Positions 54,113 through 62,657 of a DNA stretch of 64,000 nucleotides are shown piece after piece. The notes under the pieces are model-generated. The model ran no database searches. It was not told the origin of the DNA and was given only the letters and a program-made list of their open reading frames with translations. The position numbers and the translations under genes are program-made. The DNA is from Bacillus sp. BGMRC 2118 (GTDB taxonomy: Bacteria; Bacillota; Bacilli; Bacillales; SA4), in NCBI GenBank assembly GCA_008364785.1, contig VTTJ01000007.1:305022-369021 (forward strand), in the 5' to 3' direction. The first letter of the stretch is position 1. Every line of letters begins with the position of its first letter.

Positions 54113-54835
54113 ATGAAAAAAACTGTAATTGAGTTAGAAAATATAGTCAAGAAGTATGGCGATGTCAAGGCAGTAGATGGGATCTCCTTTCAAGTATTTA
54201 AAGGAGAGGTACTTGGCATAATTGGAGCGAATGGAGCGGGGAAATCCACAACATTAGAAATTATGATGGGGTTACGTAAGCCTGATTCAGGTTCTGTCAA
54301 AGTACTGGGTATGGATTTGATGGAGGAATCCGAAGAAGTCAAACAAAAGATCGGCATTCAGCTTCAACAAACAGCTTTATATGATCGTATTAAGGTAAAA
54401 GAGGCACTAGAATTATTCAGTTCCTACTATGATAAGAAGAGAGACTTAAAAGAAATCATTGAATCACTTGGACTTGAGCCTTATCTAAACAAATATGTAA
54501 AAAACCTTTCAGGTGGATGGCAGCAACGGACATCACTTGCTCTTGCATTAGTCAATGATCCAGACATTATTTTCTTAGATGAACCAACGACAGGTTTGGA
54601 TCCACAAGCTAGATTAGAACTTTGGGCTTGTATTAATAAATACAGAGAAGAAGGAAAAACAATTATCTTATCAACCCATTACATGGATGAAGCACAAAAA
54701 CATTGTAATCGCATTGCGGTTATAAAAAAAGGAAAGCTCGTCGCATGTGATGAGCCGAAAAGATTAATTGATTCACTTGAGAATGACCAAGGAACGCTAG
54801 AAGATGTTTATCTACAATTTGCGGTAGGGTCCTAA
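54113..54835 (+). CDS. ABC transporter ATP-binding protein
   Basis: 240 residues from ATG at 54113, with AAAGGAG 8 bases upstream. Walker A GANGAGKST (about residue 39), Q loop IGIQLQQTALYDR, signature NLSGGWQQRTSLA, Walker B IIFLDEPTTGLD and switch His in STHYMDEA. Drug/lipid export subgroup (CcmA-like). Pairs with the permease starting 16 bases after its stop. Confidence 0.93.
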   Translation: MKKTVIELENIVKKYGDVKAVDGISFQVFKGEVLGIIGANGAGKSTTLEIMMGLRKPDSGSVKVLGMDLMEESEEVKQKIGIQLQQTALYDRIKVKEALELFSSYYDKKRDLKEIIESLGLEPYLNKYVKNLSGGWQQRTSLALALVNDPDIIFLDEPTTGLDPQARLELWACINKYREEGKTIILSTHYMDEAQKHCNRIAVIKKGKLVACDEPKRLIDSLENDQGTLEDVYLQFAVGS

Positions 54836-54850
54836 AGGAGGAGAAAAGGT

Positions 54851-55594
54851 ATGCAATCAGTTATAACACATACAAAAATGGAACTAAGATTGTTTTTTAG
54901 AGAAACACTGGCATTACTATTTACGTTTATCGCACCAGCTGTAAGCTTTGTGGTGTTTGGATTAATGTTTAAGACAAACACATATGAAGGGGGATTAGAT
55001 TTCTTCCAAGCATATATTCCGAGTATGATAGCCATTATCATATTTACAACGGCCTTCTTCTCAATGGGACTTCAAGTGGTGATTGATCGAGAAAAAGGGG
55101 TTTATAAGCGATTAAGAGGAACTCCACTGAATCAGCGTGCAATTTTTACAGCAACCATAGTAAAGGGCTTTTTCGCGATTTTTGTTGGAGCCATTGAAAT
55201 TTTACTTATTGCGAAGTTTGCATTTGGAACAAGTTTAACGGAACACCCATTTGAATTCTTACTAGCATTAATGCTTTGCTCGATTTCGTTTTTCTCGATT
55301 GGATTTATTGTGTCAAGCATTGCAACACGCATGCAAACTGCCTTAGGAATCGCCATGATTTCCATGTATCCAATGTTCTTCTTGTCAGGTGCAACACTAC
55401 CATTAGAGGTTCTACCAGAGCTATTACAAAAATGTGCAGTTTTCGTACCATTAACGTATGTCGTAAATGTATTAAGAGATGGATGGAACGGGACACTCCT
55501 ATCATCAAGTAGCTTAGTGGATATAGGAGTATTGGTCGGTATCCTAATCATATCAACCATTATCGGAACTAAATATTTCCGCTGGGTAGATTAG
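54851..55594 (+). CDS. ABC-2 type transporter permease
   Basis: 247 residues, six membrane helices in ABC-2 order: FFRETLALLFTFIAPAVSFV, FTTAFFSMGLQVVIDREKGV, LRGTPLNQRAIF (coupling), FSIGFIVSSIATRMQTA and the conserved AMISMYPMFFLSGATLPLEV. GGAGGAGAAAAGG precedes the ATG. Forms a half-exporter with the upstream ATPase; substrate unknown, often an antimicrobial. Family A repeat 9 bases after the stop. Confidence 0.92.
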   Translation: MQSVITHTKMELRLFFRETLALLFTFIAPAVSFVVFGLMFKTNTYEGGLDFFQAYIPSMIAIIIFTTAFFSMGLQVVIDREKGVYKRLRGTPLNQRAIFTATIVKGFFAIFVGAIEILLIAKFAFGTSLTEHPFEFLLALMLCSISFFSIGFIVSSIATRMQTALGIAMISMYPMFFLSGATLPLEVLPELLQKCAVFVPLTYVVNVLRDGWNGTLLSSSSLVDIGVLVGILIISTIIGTKYFRWVD

Positions 55595-55602
55595 CAAACA
55601 GA

Positions 55603-55645
55603 GGGACGGTTCTTCTGCTTCCAAAGGAAGCAAGAGAACCGTCCC
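55603..55645. repeat. Family A palindrome, copy A11
   Basis: 43-bp unit (CCAAAGGAAGC loop variant, same as A9) between the exporter permease and a gene fragment. Last copy in the window. Confidence 0.85.
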
Positions 55646-55652
55646 TTTGCTT

Positions 55653-55815
55653 CCTTTGGACAGATTGTACTTTTATCAATTGTACGTTCATCAAACACTA
55701 ACGTGTGATTTTCCCAAAAAAGTAAAGACTCGATGAGTTCTGTTTGTACTGATGGTCGGATCTTCAGGTATTTTTTAAGCTCCATCGCCGGAAAACATCG
55801 TGACAAATAAGTATC
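55653..55815 (-). pseudogene. Truncated copy of the 47.4-kb hypothetical gene
   Basis: About 163 bases closely resemble 47437-47600: the encoded segment IRPSVQTELIESLLFWENH and LVFDERTIDKSTI match RELIESLLFWENHALVFDEN and DTSTI of the other gene. The frame lacks the N-terminal two-thirds, and its 3' end is cut by family A copy A11. Both loci share the arrangement gene end plus family A repeat with the same loop variant. Confidence 0.7.
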
Positions 55816-55937
55816 TTTCGTATAACGGATGTAAAGGCCAATATTTTACAGGAGTGACAAAGACATTTATAAGGTGTTTCCATGTTATGATATGTACTGT
55901 TCTTTATTTGAAAATCCTATTATTGGAGATACCTAAA

Positions 55938-56648
55938 ATGAAAAAATTAATTTTGCTTTTAACAACCATCTATATAGTTGGTTGTACCAATGTAGAAGAT
56001 CCATCCATTACAGATGTACAAAAAGAAACCACAGTTGAAACAAATGAAAAAAGTGAAAAAGAAGAAACTACTACAACCGTTATTGAGGAGCCAGTAGTAG
56101 AGGAAACACCAACCCAACCAAATAATGAACTGTTTTCAGAATATAAGCTTATTGAAGTAGATGGTGGTGATTTGTCTGGATATCGTGAACCAAACGTCGT
56201 CGTTGACATTGGTTATGGGGACCGTGAATACTGGGCATTTACGAACGAATACGGACAACTAGTACGTGTCATTGCTGACGAGATCACCATGCAAGATGAC
56301 AGTACCGAACCTGTATTATTATCTGGTAGATATTATTCTGATGAGGCGAAGGTTCCTGGTGTCGAAAGTGACGTTCTAGATGAAGGACATATCATTGCGG
56401 ATTCTCTTGGAGGGGTATCGAATGCTTATAATATTACTCCCCAAAATAGTACTCTCAACCGACATGGTGATCAAGCGTATATGGAAGACACAATCCGTAT
56501 CGCAGGTGGAGCAACTAATTTTGAAGCAATTATCACCTATCCGAATACAGATACGCAGATTCCTTCAAGTTACCAGTATACCTATACGTTGTACAACACA
56601 AATTGGGAAGTAAAAGATTCGTTCCCTAATAACTCTCCAAACCCTTGA
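55938..56648 (+). CDS. Secreted lipoprotein nuclease (DNA/RNA non-specific endonuclease type)
   Basis: 236 residues from ATG at 55938 (GGAG upstream). Signal peptide with lipobox IYIVGCTN (Cys about residue 16), an acidic Thr/Glu-rich linker (about 20-60), then the nuclease-like core: DEGHIIADSLGGVSNAYNI, TPQNSTLNRHGDQAYMED. The GH-x-x-A and N-x-x-P-Q-x-x-x-x-N pattern resembles the beta-beta-alpha-metal NucA-type active site. Probably degrades extracellular DNA or RNA at the cell surface. Confidence 0.75.
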   Translation: MKKLILLLTTIYIVGCTNVEDPSITDVQKETTVETNEKSEKEETTTTVIEEPVVEETPTQPNNELFSEYKLIEVDGGDLSGYREPNVVVDIGYGDREYWAFTNEYGQLVRVIADEITMQDDSTEPVLLSGRYYSDEAKVPGVESDVLDEGHIIADSLGGVSNAYNITPQNSTLNRHGDQAYMEDTIRIAGGATNFEAIITYPNTDTQIPSSYQYTYTLYNTNWEVKDSFPNNSPNP

Positions 56649-56669
56649 TATAACAACTATATCAAGGGT
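56641..56669 (+). terminator. Hairpin at the nuclease stop
   Basis: ACCCTTGATATA and TATATCAAGGGT arms, 5-nt loop, beginning inside the last codons; T tract weak. Confidence 0.6.
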
Positions 56670-56741
56670 TTAACTTTTATCCCATTCTAGTGTAAAATGG
56701 GGATAAATAAGATACTGATAATAAAGAATATTTAACTAACT

Positions 56742-56806
56742 TGATAAGGGGACAAAGCCTCGGTGCGAGGATAGCACTCCGCAGAAACGATAGTTTCGAG
56801 GACCTT
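56742..56806 (+). ncRNA. Structured leader RNA upstream of the recombinase operon
   Basis: A compact GC-rich segment in AT-rich surroundings. CCTCG (56758-56762) pairs with CGAGG at 56766-56770, but an identical CGAGG occurs at 56797-56801, so the pairings compete. GAAAC-GATA-GTTTC (56784-56797) is a second stem, GTGC/GCAC (56763-56766 and 56774-56777) a further alternative, and AAGG/CCTT (56745 and 56803) may close the whole. No match to riboswitch classes I know. It ends 69 bases before the first recombinase gene. Confidence 0.45.
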
Positions 56807-56875
56807 TAAAAAACAAAAATAGTATTACAGATAAATGGGTATTCGGAATGTAGTAGGAGAAGGTGTGAAAATTAA

Positions 56876-58186
56876 ATGAGCTTAAAAAGATATAGATTTG
56901 TAGCAAGAGAAGTCCTCATAGAGGATTTACTAGGCAACAGCAAGTTGGAAGAGAAAAGAGTGGTTGTTATTGGTGTTGAGGATAAAGTCACTGGTATTAT
57001 AGTTCCCCACCCTATTACACATTTTATTAGACAAAAATATCAATTTCAAGGTAAAAGCTTAAGTGCTCAAATGAATCCAGCTAGAGAAATAGTAAAATTC
57101 TTAAATTTTATCTATGAACAAATAATCCTTGGGAAACCTGAATTTCAAATGTTACGTGAGAAAGGGCTTAAAGGATTACAACTCATTCACGGTTCCCGTT
57201 TTATTACTCACTTAACAGAAAAAAAGCTGTCATACAAATATGTTAAACATCAAATAGAAAAATATCTTATACGTTTCTATGAATACTTAACAGATATGAA
57301 ATTAATTGATCAAGAAATCGAATTTGAAACATATGTAAATAGAAATGGAGATGAATTAATCCTAACCCCTTTTGCTCATCCAAGTTTTGATACAAAATAT
57401 CCTTCTACTGACGACCCAGTGAGAAACAAACTTAAAGATTTTGGTAATGAACCTGAGGAGAGAAACAAGTTAATTTGGGAATTCATAGAAGAGGCTCGAA
57501 GAGTTTCTCCTGACATTGCATTTGGAATTGCTCTTCAAATTTTTGGAGGATTACGAAGAGGAGAGGTTGTGAACCTAACTCCAGCAAGTATTCCAACAGA
57601 TTTTTTAAGTGGTTCTAATTATATTCTTGTCCTTGATAACCAACACCGTTTATTTAATCATTTCAAAGATACAAAAAAGGAACAAGTAAAAAGACCACGT
57701 TTACAACCTGTATTACCAAGCGTCTACTTAAAAGAATTATACGATGATCATATGTTAATGAATTCAAAGGTAAAAAAAATAAATCCGTACGCTTTCTTCG
57801 TTGATGAAAAAGGAAGGACTATTTCCGGAGGAACTTACGAAAGGAAATTTGCAAAAGTCAAATATGCTTATATAGACAGATTAGCAGAAACTCCTGGCCG
57901 TTATTCGCACTTTAAAATGCTTGCTGATTCTACCTGGGGTACTCATATTGGAAGAGGAATTTTTACTAACTATTTATTTAGTATGGACCTTAATGAAAAA
58001 CAACTAGCCATTGCCAGAGGAGATAAAAATACTCAATCATCAAAAGACTATATCAATTACAGGAATGCAATATCCAATTTTGAAACAGCAATGGAGGTTT
58101 TCTCCACTCAAGAAACATTGGATGTAGGGGATTATTTGTCTAAAGAATGGAATCCGGGGGTTTTTACGAATGACATTAATGATTAG
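56876..58186 (+). CDS. Tyrosine recombinase 1 of the trio
   Basis: 436 residues. An N-terminal core-binding region (about 60-150, helical), then a catalytic domain with GGLRRGEVVNL (Arg about 225), THIGRGIFTNYLF (His 356, Arg 359 of HxxR), and RGDKNTQSSKDYINY where Gly-His of the usual G-H-S is replaced and Tyr 392 or 395 is the nucleophile candidate. The AGAAGGTG ribosome site is about 11 bases before ATG. It heads a four-gene unit and overlaps the next gene by 17 bases. Divergent from phage integrases; nearest plan is TnpA of Tn554-type elements. Confidence 0.8.
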   Translation: MSLKRYRFVAREVLIEDLLGNSKLEEKRVVVIGVEDKVTGIIVPHPITHFIRQKYQFQGKSLSAQMNPAREIVKFLNFIYEQIILGKPEFQMLREKGLKGLQLIHGSRFITHLTEKKLSYKYVKHQIEKYLIRFYEYLTDMKLIDQEIEFETYVNRNGDELILTPFAHPSFDTKYPSTDDPVRNKLKDFGNEPEERNKLIWEFIEEARRVSPDIAFGIALQIFGGLRRGEVVNLTPASIPTDFLSGSNYILVLDNQHRLFNHFKDTKKEQVKRPRLQPVLPSVYLKELYDDHMLMNSKVKKINPYAFFVDEKGRTISGGTYERKFAKVKYAYIDRLAETPGRYSHFKMLADSTWGTHIGRGIFTNYLFSMDLNEKQLAIARGDKNTQSSKDYINYRNAISNFETAMEVFSTQETLDVGDYLSKEWNPGVFTNDIND

Positions 58187-60917
58187 GATAGGGTTGGCCT
58201 TTAAACATCTAGAAGAATACAAGAACCTTCCTCCCGATGCAGACCAGAAGGCAAGATTTGCGGTAAGAAGTAGAACTACGGGAAAAATAAAAAGTTTGAT
58301 AAAACTTGGATTAATAAATGGGGATGCGAACGAAGTTGATATGGAATCGCTAAAAGAATATTTAGCATATGAATCTACTATCATAGAAAATTATATGTCC
58401 CTTAAAGAGTTTGCGGCTGTACTAGGGATTAAGATTACAGATGATAATATGAGAGGTCTTAGAAAAAGTTTAAATAAATTAGGAAGCGACTCTCCTTTTG
58501 AATGTATTGAATTGGGCTTCCCTATTAATCTTCAAACCCATTTTATTAGTAAATCATCAGTAGAGAGCTTTTTAAAAGACTATATCTCATTAGAAGAATT
58601 GAAAAGTAGGTATGATTTTACTCCATCTATTCGGTTTCAAAAGTTAAAAAAATTTAGCATTCATCCTTTATTTTTAGCAAGTAATAAGCAATTTGTCACC
58701 AACAGTGAATTTGAAACACTTGTTAATGAACTTGAATCAAAAACAGTTATCGACAAACGGGAATTAAATTCGGATGAAAGGGCCTTAAATAGTAGTCATT
58801 CTGATTATTATACCATAGAAGAGAGCATACAAATATTATCAATAAAATCACCCCGCCATTTTTATATGATTTTAAGAGAATATAATATTGACTCTAAATT
58901 ACGCTCGGCAAATCGCTGGAAATACTTCAAAAAGGAAGATATAGATAGATTAAAAACTCTACAAAGTCAATTAAGAGAAAAATATATTTCAACTAAAGAA
59001 TGTCAGGAAATTGCAATTGATAATGGGTTGTCTTTTCAATCGTCATATATTAAAGGTGAACCAATAGCTAGTTTACTCCGCCCTATTTTTACCGGGGATG
59101 AAGGGAATAAACTTCGGCTTATGTACCTAAAAGAAGATTTCAATAACTGGTTGGAAGAACGAAAAAAATCACTTCATCTTGAATTAGAAATGGAATCAGG
59201 TTTTGAAACGTTTAAATATCGATTAGGCATCAAGGAAATAGACATTAATAAATTAGGGCCATTTACATCTCAAACCTGGTTGCAATACGTTGCAAGTAAT
59301 TTAAATAGAACTAAGGGCAACAGAAAGACTAAAGAAAACTATATAAATCAGTTGATGTATTCTACAGTAGATTTAATTAATCTAGTAAGTTCGACAAAGA
59401 AACAAGAAATTTATTCGGTGTCTTCAAATGATATTAATACTCTTTTTAATGAAATTGCTGTTTATCACTCTAGGATAATCTATCTCTATTTAAAAGAAGT
59501 GTACTATCAATTGAAAAACGAAAAAATAGAAGCCTTTAATTTCCATTATATTAATAATCCCTACAAATTTGATCAAGAGTCCCGAGATAAATCAATATAC
59601 GAGTATGAAGAATATAAAAAGGTATATAACTACACAAAAGATATCTCTTTACATAAAAAAAGGACTATAATAGATACTTTGCAGGAAATTAATACGGGAG
59701 GAAAAGGAAAATCAAAATATTTGGCATCAAGTTGGTTATATGTTCTTCTGCATTTGAATAATGCCTGGAGGCATTCAGATGTCGTTACATTTCCACGAGT
59801 GAATTTAAGTGGCACTCAAATTACTGATTTAAACTGGATGCTTGGAAATGAGCTGAGTGATGAAGATGCTGATTATATAGTAAAACAAGTATATCGATCA
59901 GAATTCATTATCTCTAAAACTCGGGTTAAAAATTATTTCTTCTGTTCTGAGGAATTGAAAAAACCTTTTGCTACAGCAATTGCCATATGTGAGTTAAGAA
60001 CCAATGCACTTTTTCCTCTGAGTAAATCGCTTATTGATTTTGGTAATAAGGATGAAGATTTTTCGAAGACTCGACGTAAATGGTTTTTTAAATTATATGA
60101 AGATAAAGAATTTCATTTTTCATCAAGAAAGATGAACAGATCCTTGATGACTTATATTTATGTGATATTGAGTAAAATCACAAAGGGTACGGCAGGATTG
60201 AAAGCTGTCCAGAAAATGAGAGGACACTTAGAACAAGAAACGACTAATATCTATGTGGATATTCCGGAAAAGGAGCTGAATTTCCTTACTAGGCAATTAT
60301 TTGCCCGAGGTTCATTTGGCTTTGTATATGATACGTTTCTGGATGTTTTGCAAGGGATTGAAATTGACAGAGAAAAAAGAACTACCGAAATTCAATTCTT
60401 AACAAACCACTTTGGCGATATCAATAAGATTGAAGAGATTACAGGTTTTTTAAATGTCATTCAGAGTGATAGAAAAGCAATCTTAGATCGTATTCTTTCA
60501 ATGGGGTTAGAAGAAGCTTTGGAATTTGTAAATAAAATCGAAACTCAACAATTACCGAGCAAACAAGATAATGTTCAATGTATGGTTGTGGAAAGTGGCT
60601 GCGTAAAAAAAGGAAAAGGCATTTCTTGTTTCGACTGTGCTTTTGCTATCCCGAATTATTATGCCCTTTCAGCCATCGGAGCAAGTCTCCAGGATAGATT
60701 GAACAGCTATTTAGACTATCAGGAGCCAGAGACGGAAGAACTGTACTATGAACAGAGAAAAAAGGCGAGATTATTTTATATACAATTAGATTTGTTTTCC
60801 CAAGCAATTCAAAGGTTCGGATTTGATGCATACGAGTTTATATCCGATTCTCGTGAAGAGTTTATAACGCATCTTGACAAGATTGGCTCGTTAAGAGAAC
60901 TATATCAGCTATCTTAG
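58170..60917 (+). CDS. Tyrosine recombinase 2 of the trio: large, with HTH array and Cys cluster
   Basis: 915 residues, unusually long. Residues 70-330 contain four segments that resemble excisionase/MerR-type helix-turn-helix units: YMSLKEFAAVLGI (about 73), YISLEELKSRYDF (137), YYTIEESIQIL (212) and YISTKECQEIA (270). The catalytic part begins near 500: Arg box NNAWRHSDVVTF (Arg about 533), KMNR in place of HxxR (about 654), and MRGHLEQETTNIYVD with GH about 684 and Tyr about 695. A C-terminal CxxxxxxC...CFDC cluster (about 803-822) may bind zinc. GGGGG site upstream; starts inside the previous gene. Confidence 0.75.
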   Translation: MTLMIRIGLAFKHLEEYKNLPPDADQKARFAVRSRTTGKIKSLIKLGLINGDANEVDMESLKEYLAYESTIIENYMSLKEFAAVLGIKITDDNMRGLRKSLNKLGSDSPFECIELGFPINLQTHFISKSSVESFLKDYISLEELKSRYDFTPSIRFQKLKKFSIHPLFLASNKQFVTNSEFETLVNELESKTVIDKRELNSDERALNSSHSDYYTIEESIQILSIKSPRHFYMILREYNIDSKLRSANRWKYFKKEDIDRLKTLQSQLREKYISTKECQEIAIDNGLSFQSSYIKGEPIASLLRPIFTGDEGNKLRLMYLKEDFNNWLEERKKSLHLELEMESGFETFKYRLGIKEIDINKLGPFTSQTWLQYVASNLNRTKGNRKTKENYINQLMYSTVDLINLVSSTKKQEIYSVSSNDINTLFNEIAVYHSRIIYLYLKEVYYQLKNEKIEAFNFHYINNPYKFDQESRDKSIYEYEEYKKVYNYTKDISLHKKRTIIDTLQEINTGGKGKSKYLASSWLYVLLHLNNAWRHSDVVTFPRVNLSGTQITDLNWMLGNELSDEDADYIVKQVYRSEFIISKTRVKNYFFCSEELKKPFATAIAICELRTNALFPLSKSLIDFGNKDEDFSKTRRKWFFKLYEDKEFHFSSRKMNRSLMTYIYVILSKITKGTAGLKAVQKMRGHLEQETTNIYVDIPEKELNFLTRQLFARGSFGFVYDTFLDVLQGIEIDREKRTTEIQFLTNHFGDINKIEEITGFLNVIQSDRKAILDRILSMGLEEALEFVNKIETQQLPSKQDNVQCMVVESGCVKKGKGISCFDCAFAIPNYYALSAIGASLQDRLNSYLDYQEPETEELYYEQRKKARLFYIQLDLFSQAIQRFGFDAYEFISDSREEFITHLDKIGSLRELYQLS

Positions 60918-60932
60918 GAGGAATAAATTAGT

Positions 60933-62657
60933 ATGTTGATAGAGAATTTGAGAGAATATATAGATTTCGATGCTTTGTCAGGTGAAAAATTTTCGATTGA
61001 TGTAAGCGTTAAAAGAGCGAAGGAATTCCTTGAAATCTTAAGAGAGGAAGATGAAATCTTTAGTGGAGATTTTGAAGATGAAATGTGGTCTATTGAGAGA
61101 CATTTATACAAAGGACATAGGATTAATTTAGATTTTTCTCCAATAGAAAATGCAGTTAGATTTCGTAGTGATTGGGATTCCACAGTTGTTGTTCTTATTA
61201 AATGCTGGGCTGCTGAACTTTTGAGTGAGTATGGCCCACATCTAGTGCAAAGAAGATTATCTCAACTAATTTTAGCTATCGAACAAACCGATTTTTTTAG
61301 TGAAAATAAGGTAAATGACTTTGCTGAATACTTACGTAACTTCAAATTAGCCGATAAAGATTATTCTGAATCAATGAAGCCAAATAAGAGTCGGTATGAG
61401 GCAGATACTGTTAGAGACATTGTAACCACAACTTTAAACTTTTTGACTTTTGCCGAAGTGGATTCCTTTAACGCTTACCACAAACCTTTGATGGATATAA
61501 AGAAAGGGTTTCCATCTGACAGTGTAGCAAGAGAGCTTCCTAAAGGTAAGGATGTTTTTATATTTGATTATTGTATCAATCGATACTTTGAAAGAGGTTT
61601 CAGTTCCTCTTCCAGACTGTTTTTCTCCCCTCTTTTATTATGGTGGAAGATAACAACTATAATCCCAATGCGTATAAGCGAGTTTTGTACGATTAAAAGA
61701 AATTGCATTGAGCCTAGTGATCCTAATAACGGAAGTTATTATATTACACTCCCCCGTGAGAAAAGACCTTCTAGTCAGCGGAGAGTAGAAGTGCCTGATA
61801 CATTGGAGATTACTAAAGAGATATATGATATGATCGATGAATATATCCGACTCACAAACCCATATGGGAATAGTGAAACACTGGTATCCTTTAGAACACT
61901 CATAGCAGTCGATACAAGGGTGACCAATAGAACTTATCAAAAAATAGATTACGATTATTTTAATCGTGGTAATTTTTATTCATTATTAAAACGCTTTTAC
62001 AGAGATATTGTCTTTGGAGAATACGAAAAGTCGGTAGAACGAGAGATAAGGCCCAACGATACTAGGCATTTTGCATTTTGTTCTTTATTGATGCAAGGAA
62101 TATCCCCAATCGAAATAGCAAGATTGGGTGGACATTCAACAATTGAAGCTCAGTATCATTATTCAAACCATACTGAATACTTTATCGATATTGAAGTCGA
62201 TAAACTGGTCAAAGGCTTTAAAAGAGAAGGAGAAGAGCTAAAAAGAACCACTTTTGATGGTAATGAGGTTACATATAGAGAAATCGAAAAACGAAGCTAT
62301 CAATTCCCCTCTGCTAATACAAGACTACCGATGAAGATTGGTTTTTGCACTGATGAATTGCAGCAGTGTGAAAGTGAAGAATGTATGTTATGCAAACATT
62401 GGTGGATCCACCCTGAAAATTTAGTGGAAGTAAAACCGTTAATTGAAGAGAAGATTCTCAAAAGAAGACAGAAAATAGTTGAGATTGGGAGTTTTTTAAA
62501 AAACTTAAATGAGAGTTTCACCACAGAAATGTTAAAACAAAACGAAGTACATTTCAATACCCTCACTAAAATGCGTACTGAGGCTATAGCTATTCAGGAA
62601 CATTTGGAAGAAATAGCTCGTTTGGAAATGTTAAAGGGAGTTGATGTTGATGAGTAA
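60933..62657 (+). CDS. Tyrosine recombinase 3 of the trio
   Basis: 574 residues, ATG after AGGAGG. An N-terminal helical region (1-190), then the catalytic domain: IPMRISEFCTI (Arg about 246), NDTRHFAFCSLL where Asn replaces the usual first His of HxxR (about 374-378), LGGHSTIEAQYHYSNH with GH about 400 and Tyr near 408-410. A Cys/His cluster (CTDELQQCESEECMLCKHWW) near 470-490 is probably a zinc knuckle. Fifteen bases after recombinase 2. Counterpart of TnpB-like or RitC-like enzymes. Confidence 0.8.
   Translation: MLIENLREYIDFDALSGEKFSIDVSVKRAKEFLEILREEDEIFSGDFEDEMWSIERHLYKGHRINLDFSPIENAVRFRSDWDSTVVVLIKCWAAELLSEYGPHLVQRRLSQLILAIEQTDFFSENKVNDFAEYLRNFKLADKDYSESMKPNKSRYEADTVRDIVTTTLNFLTFAEVDSFNAYHKPLMDIKKGFPSDSVARELPKGKDVFIFDYCINRYFERGFSSSSRLFFSPLLLWWKITTIIPMRISEFCTIKRNCIEPSDPNNGSYYITLPREKRPSSQRRVEVPDTLEITKEIYDMIDEYIRLTNPYGNSETLVSFRTLIAVDTRVTNRTYQKIDYDYFNRGNFYSLLKRFYRDIVFGEYEKSVEREIRPNDTRHFAFCSLLMQGISPIEIARLGGHSTIEAQYHYSNHTEYFIDIEVDKLVKGFKREGEELKRTTFDGNEVTYREIEKRSYQFPSANTRLPMKIGFCTDELQQCESEECMLCKHWWIHPENLVEVKPLIEEKILKRRQKIVEIGSFLKNLNESFTTEMLKQNEVHFNTLTKMRTEAIAIQEHLEEIARLEMLKGVDVDE

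Noticed and set aside
35539..55645. Regularly spaced-looking repeats suggestive of a CRISPR array
   Set aside because: Copies are kilobases apart, intergenic and separated by ordinary genes, with no constant spacer length and no cas genes.
56742..56806. Cyclic-di-GMP-I riboswitch, suggested by GGGGACAAAGCC
   Set aside because: The conserved upstream half (CACGCACAGGGCAAACC-like) and the second helix with its receptor are missing.
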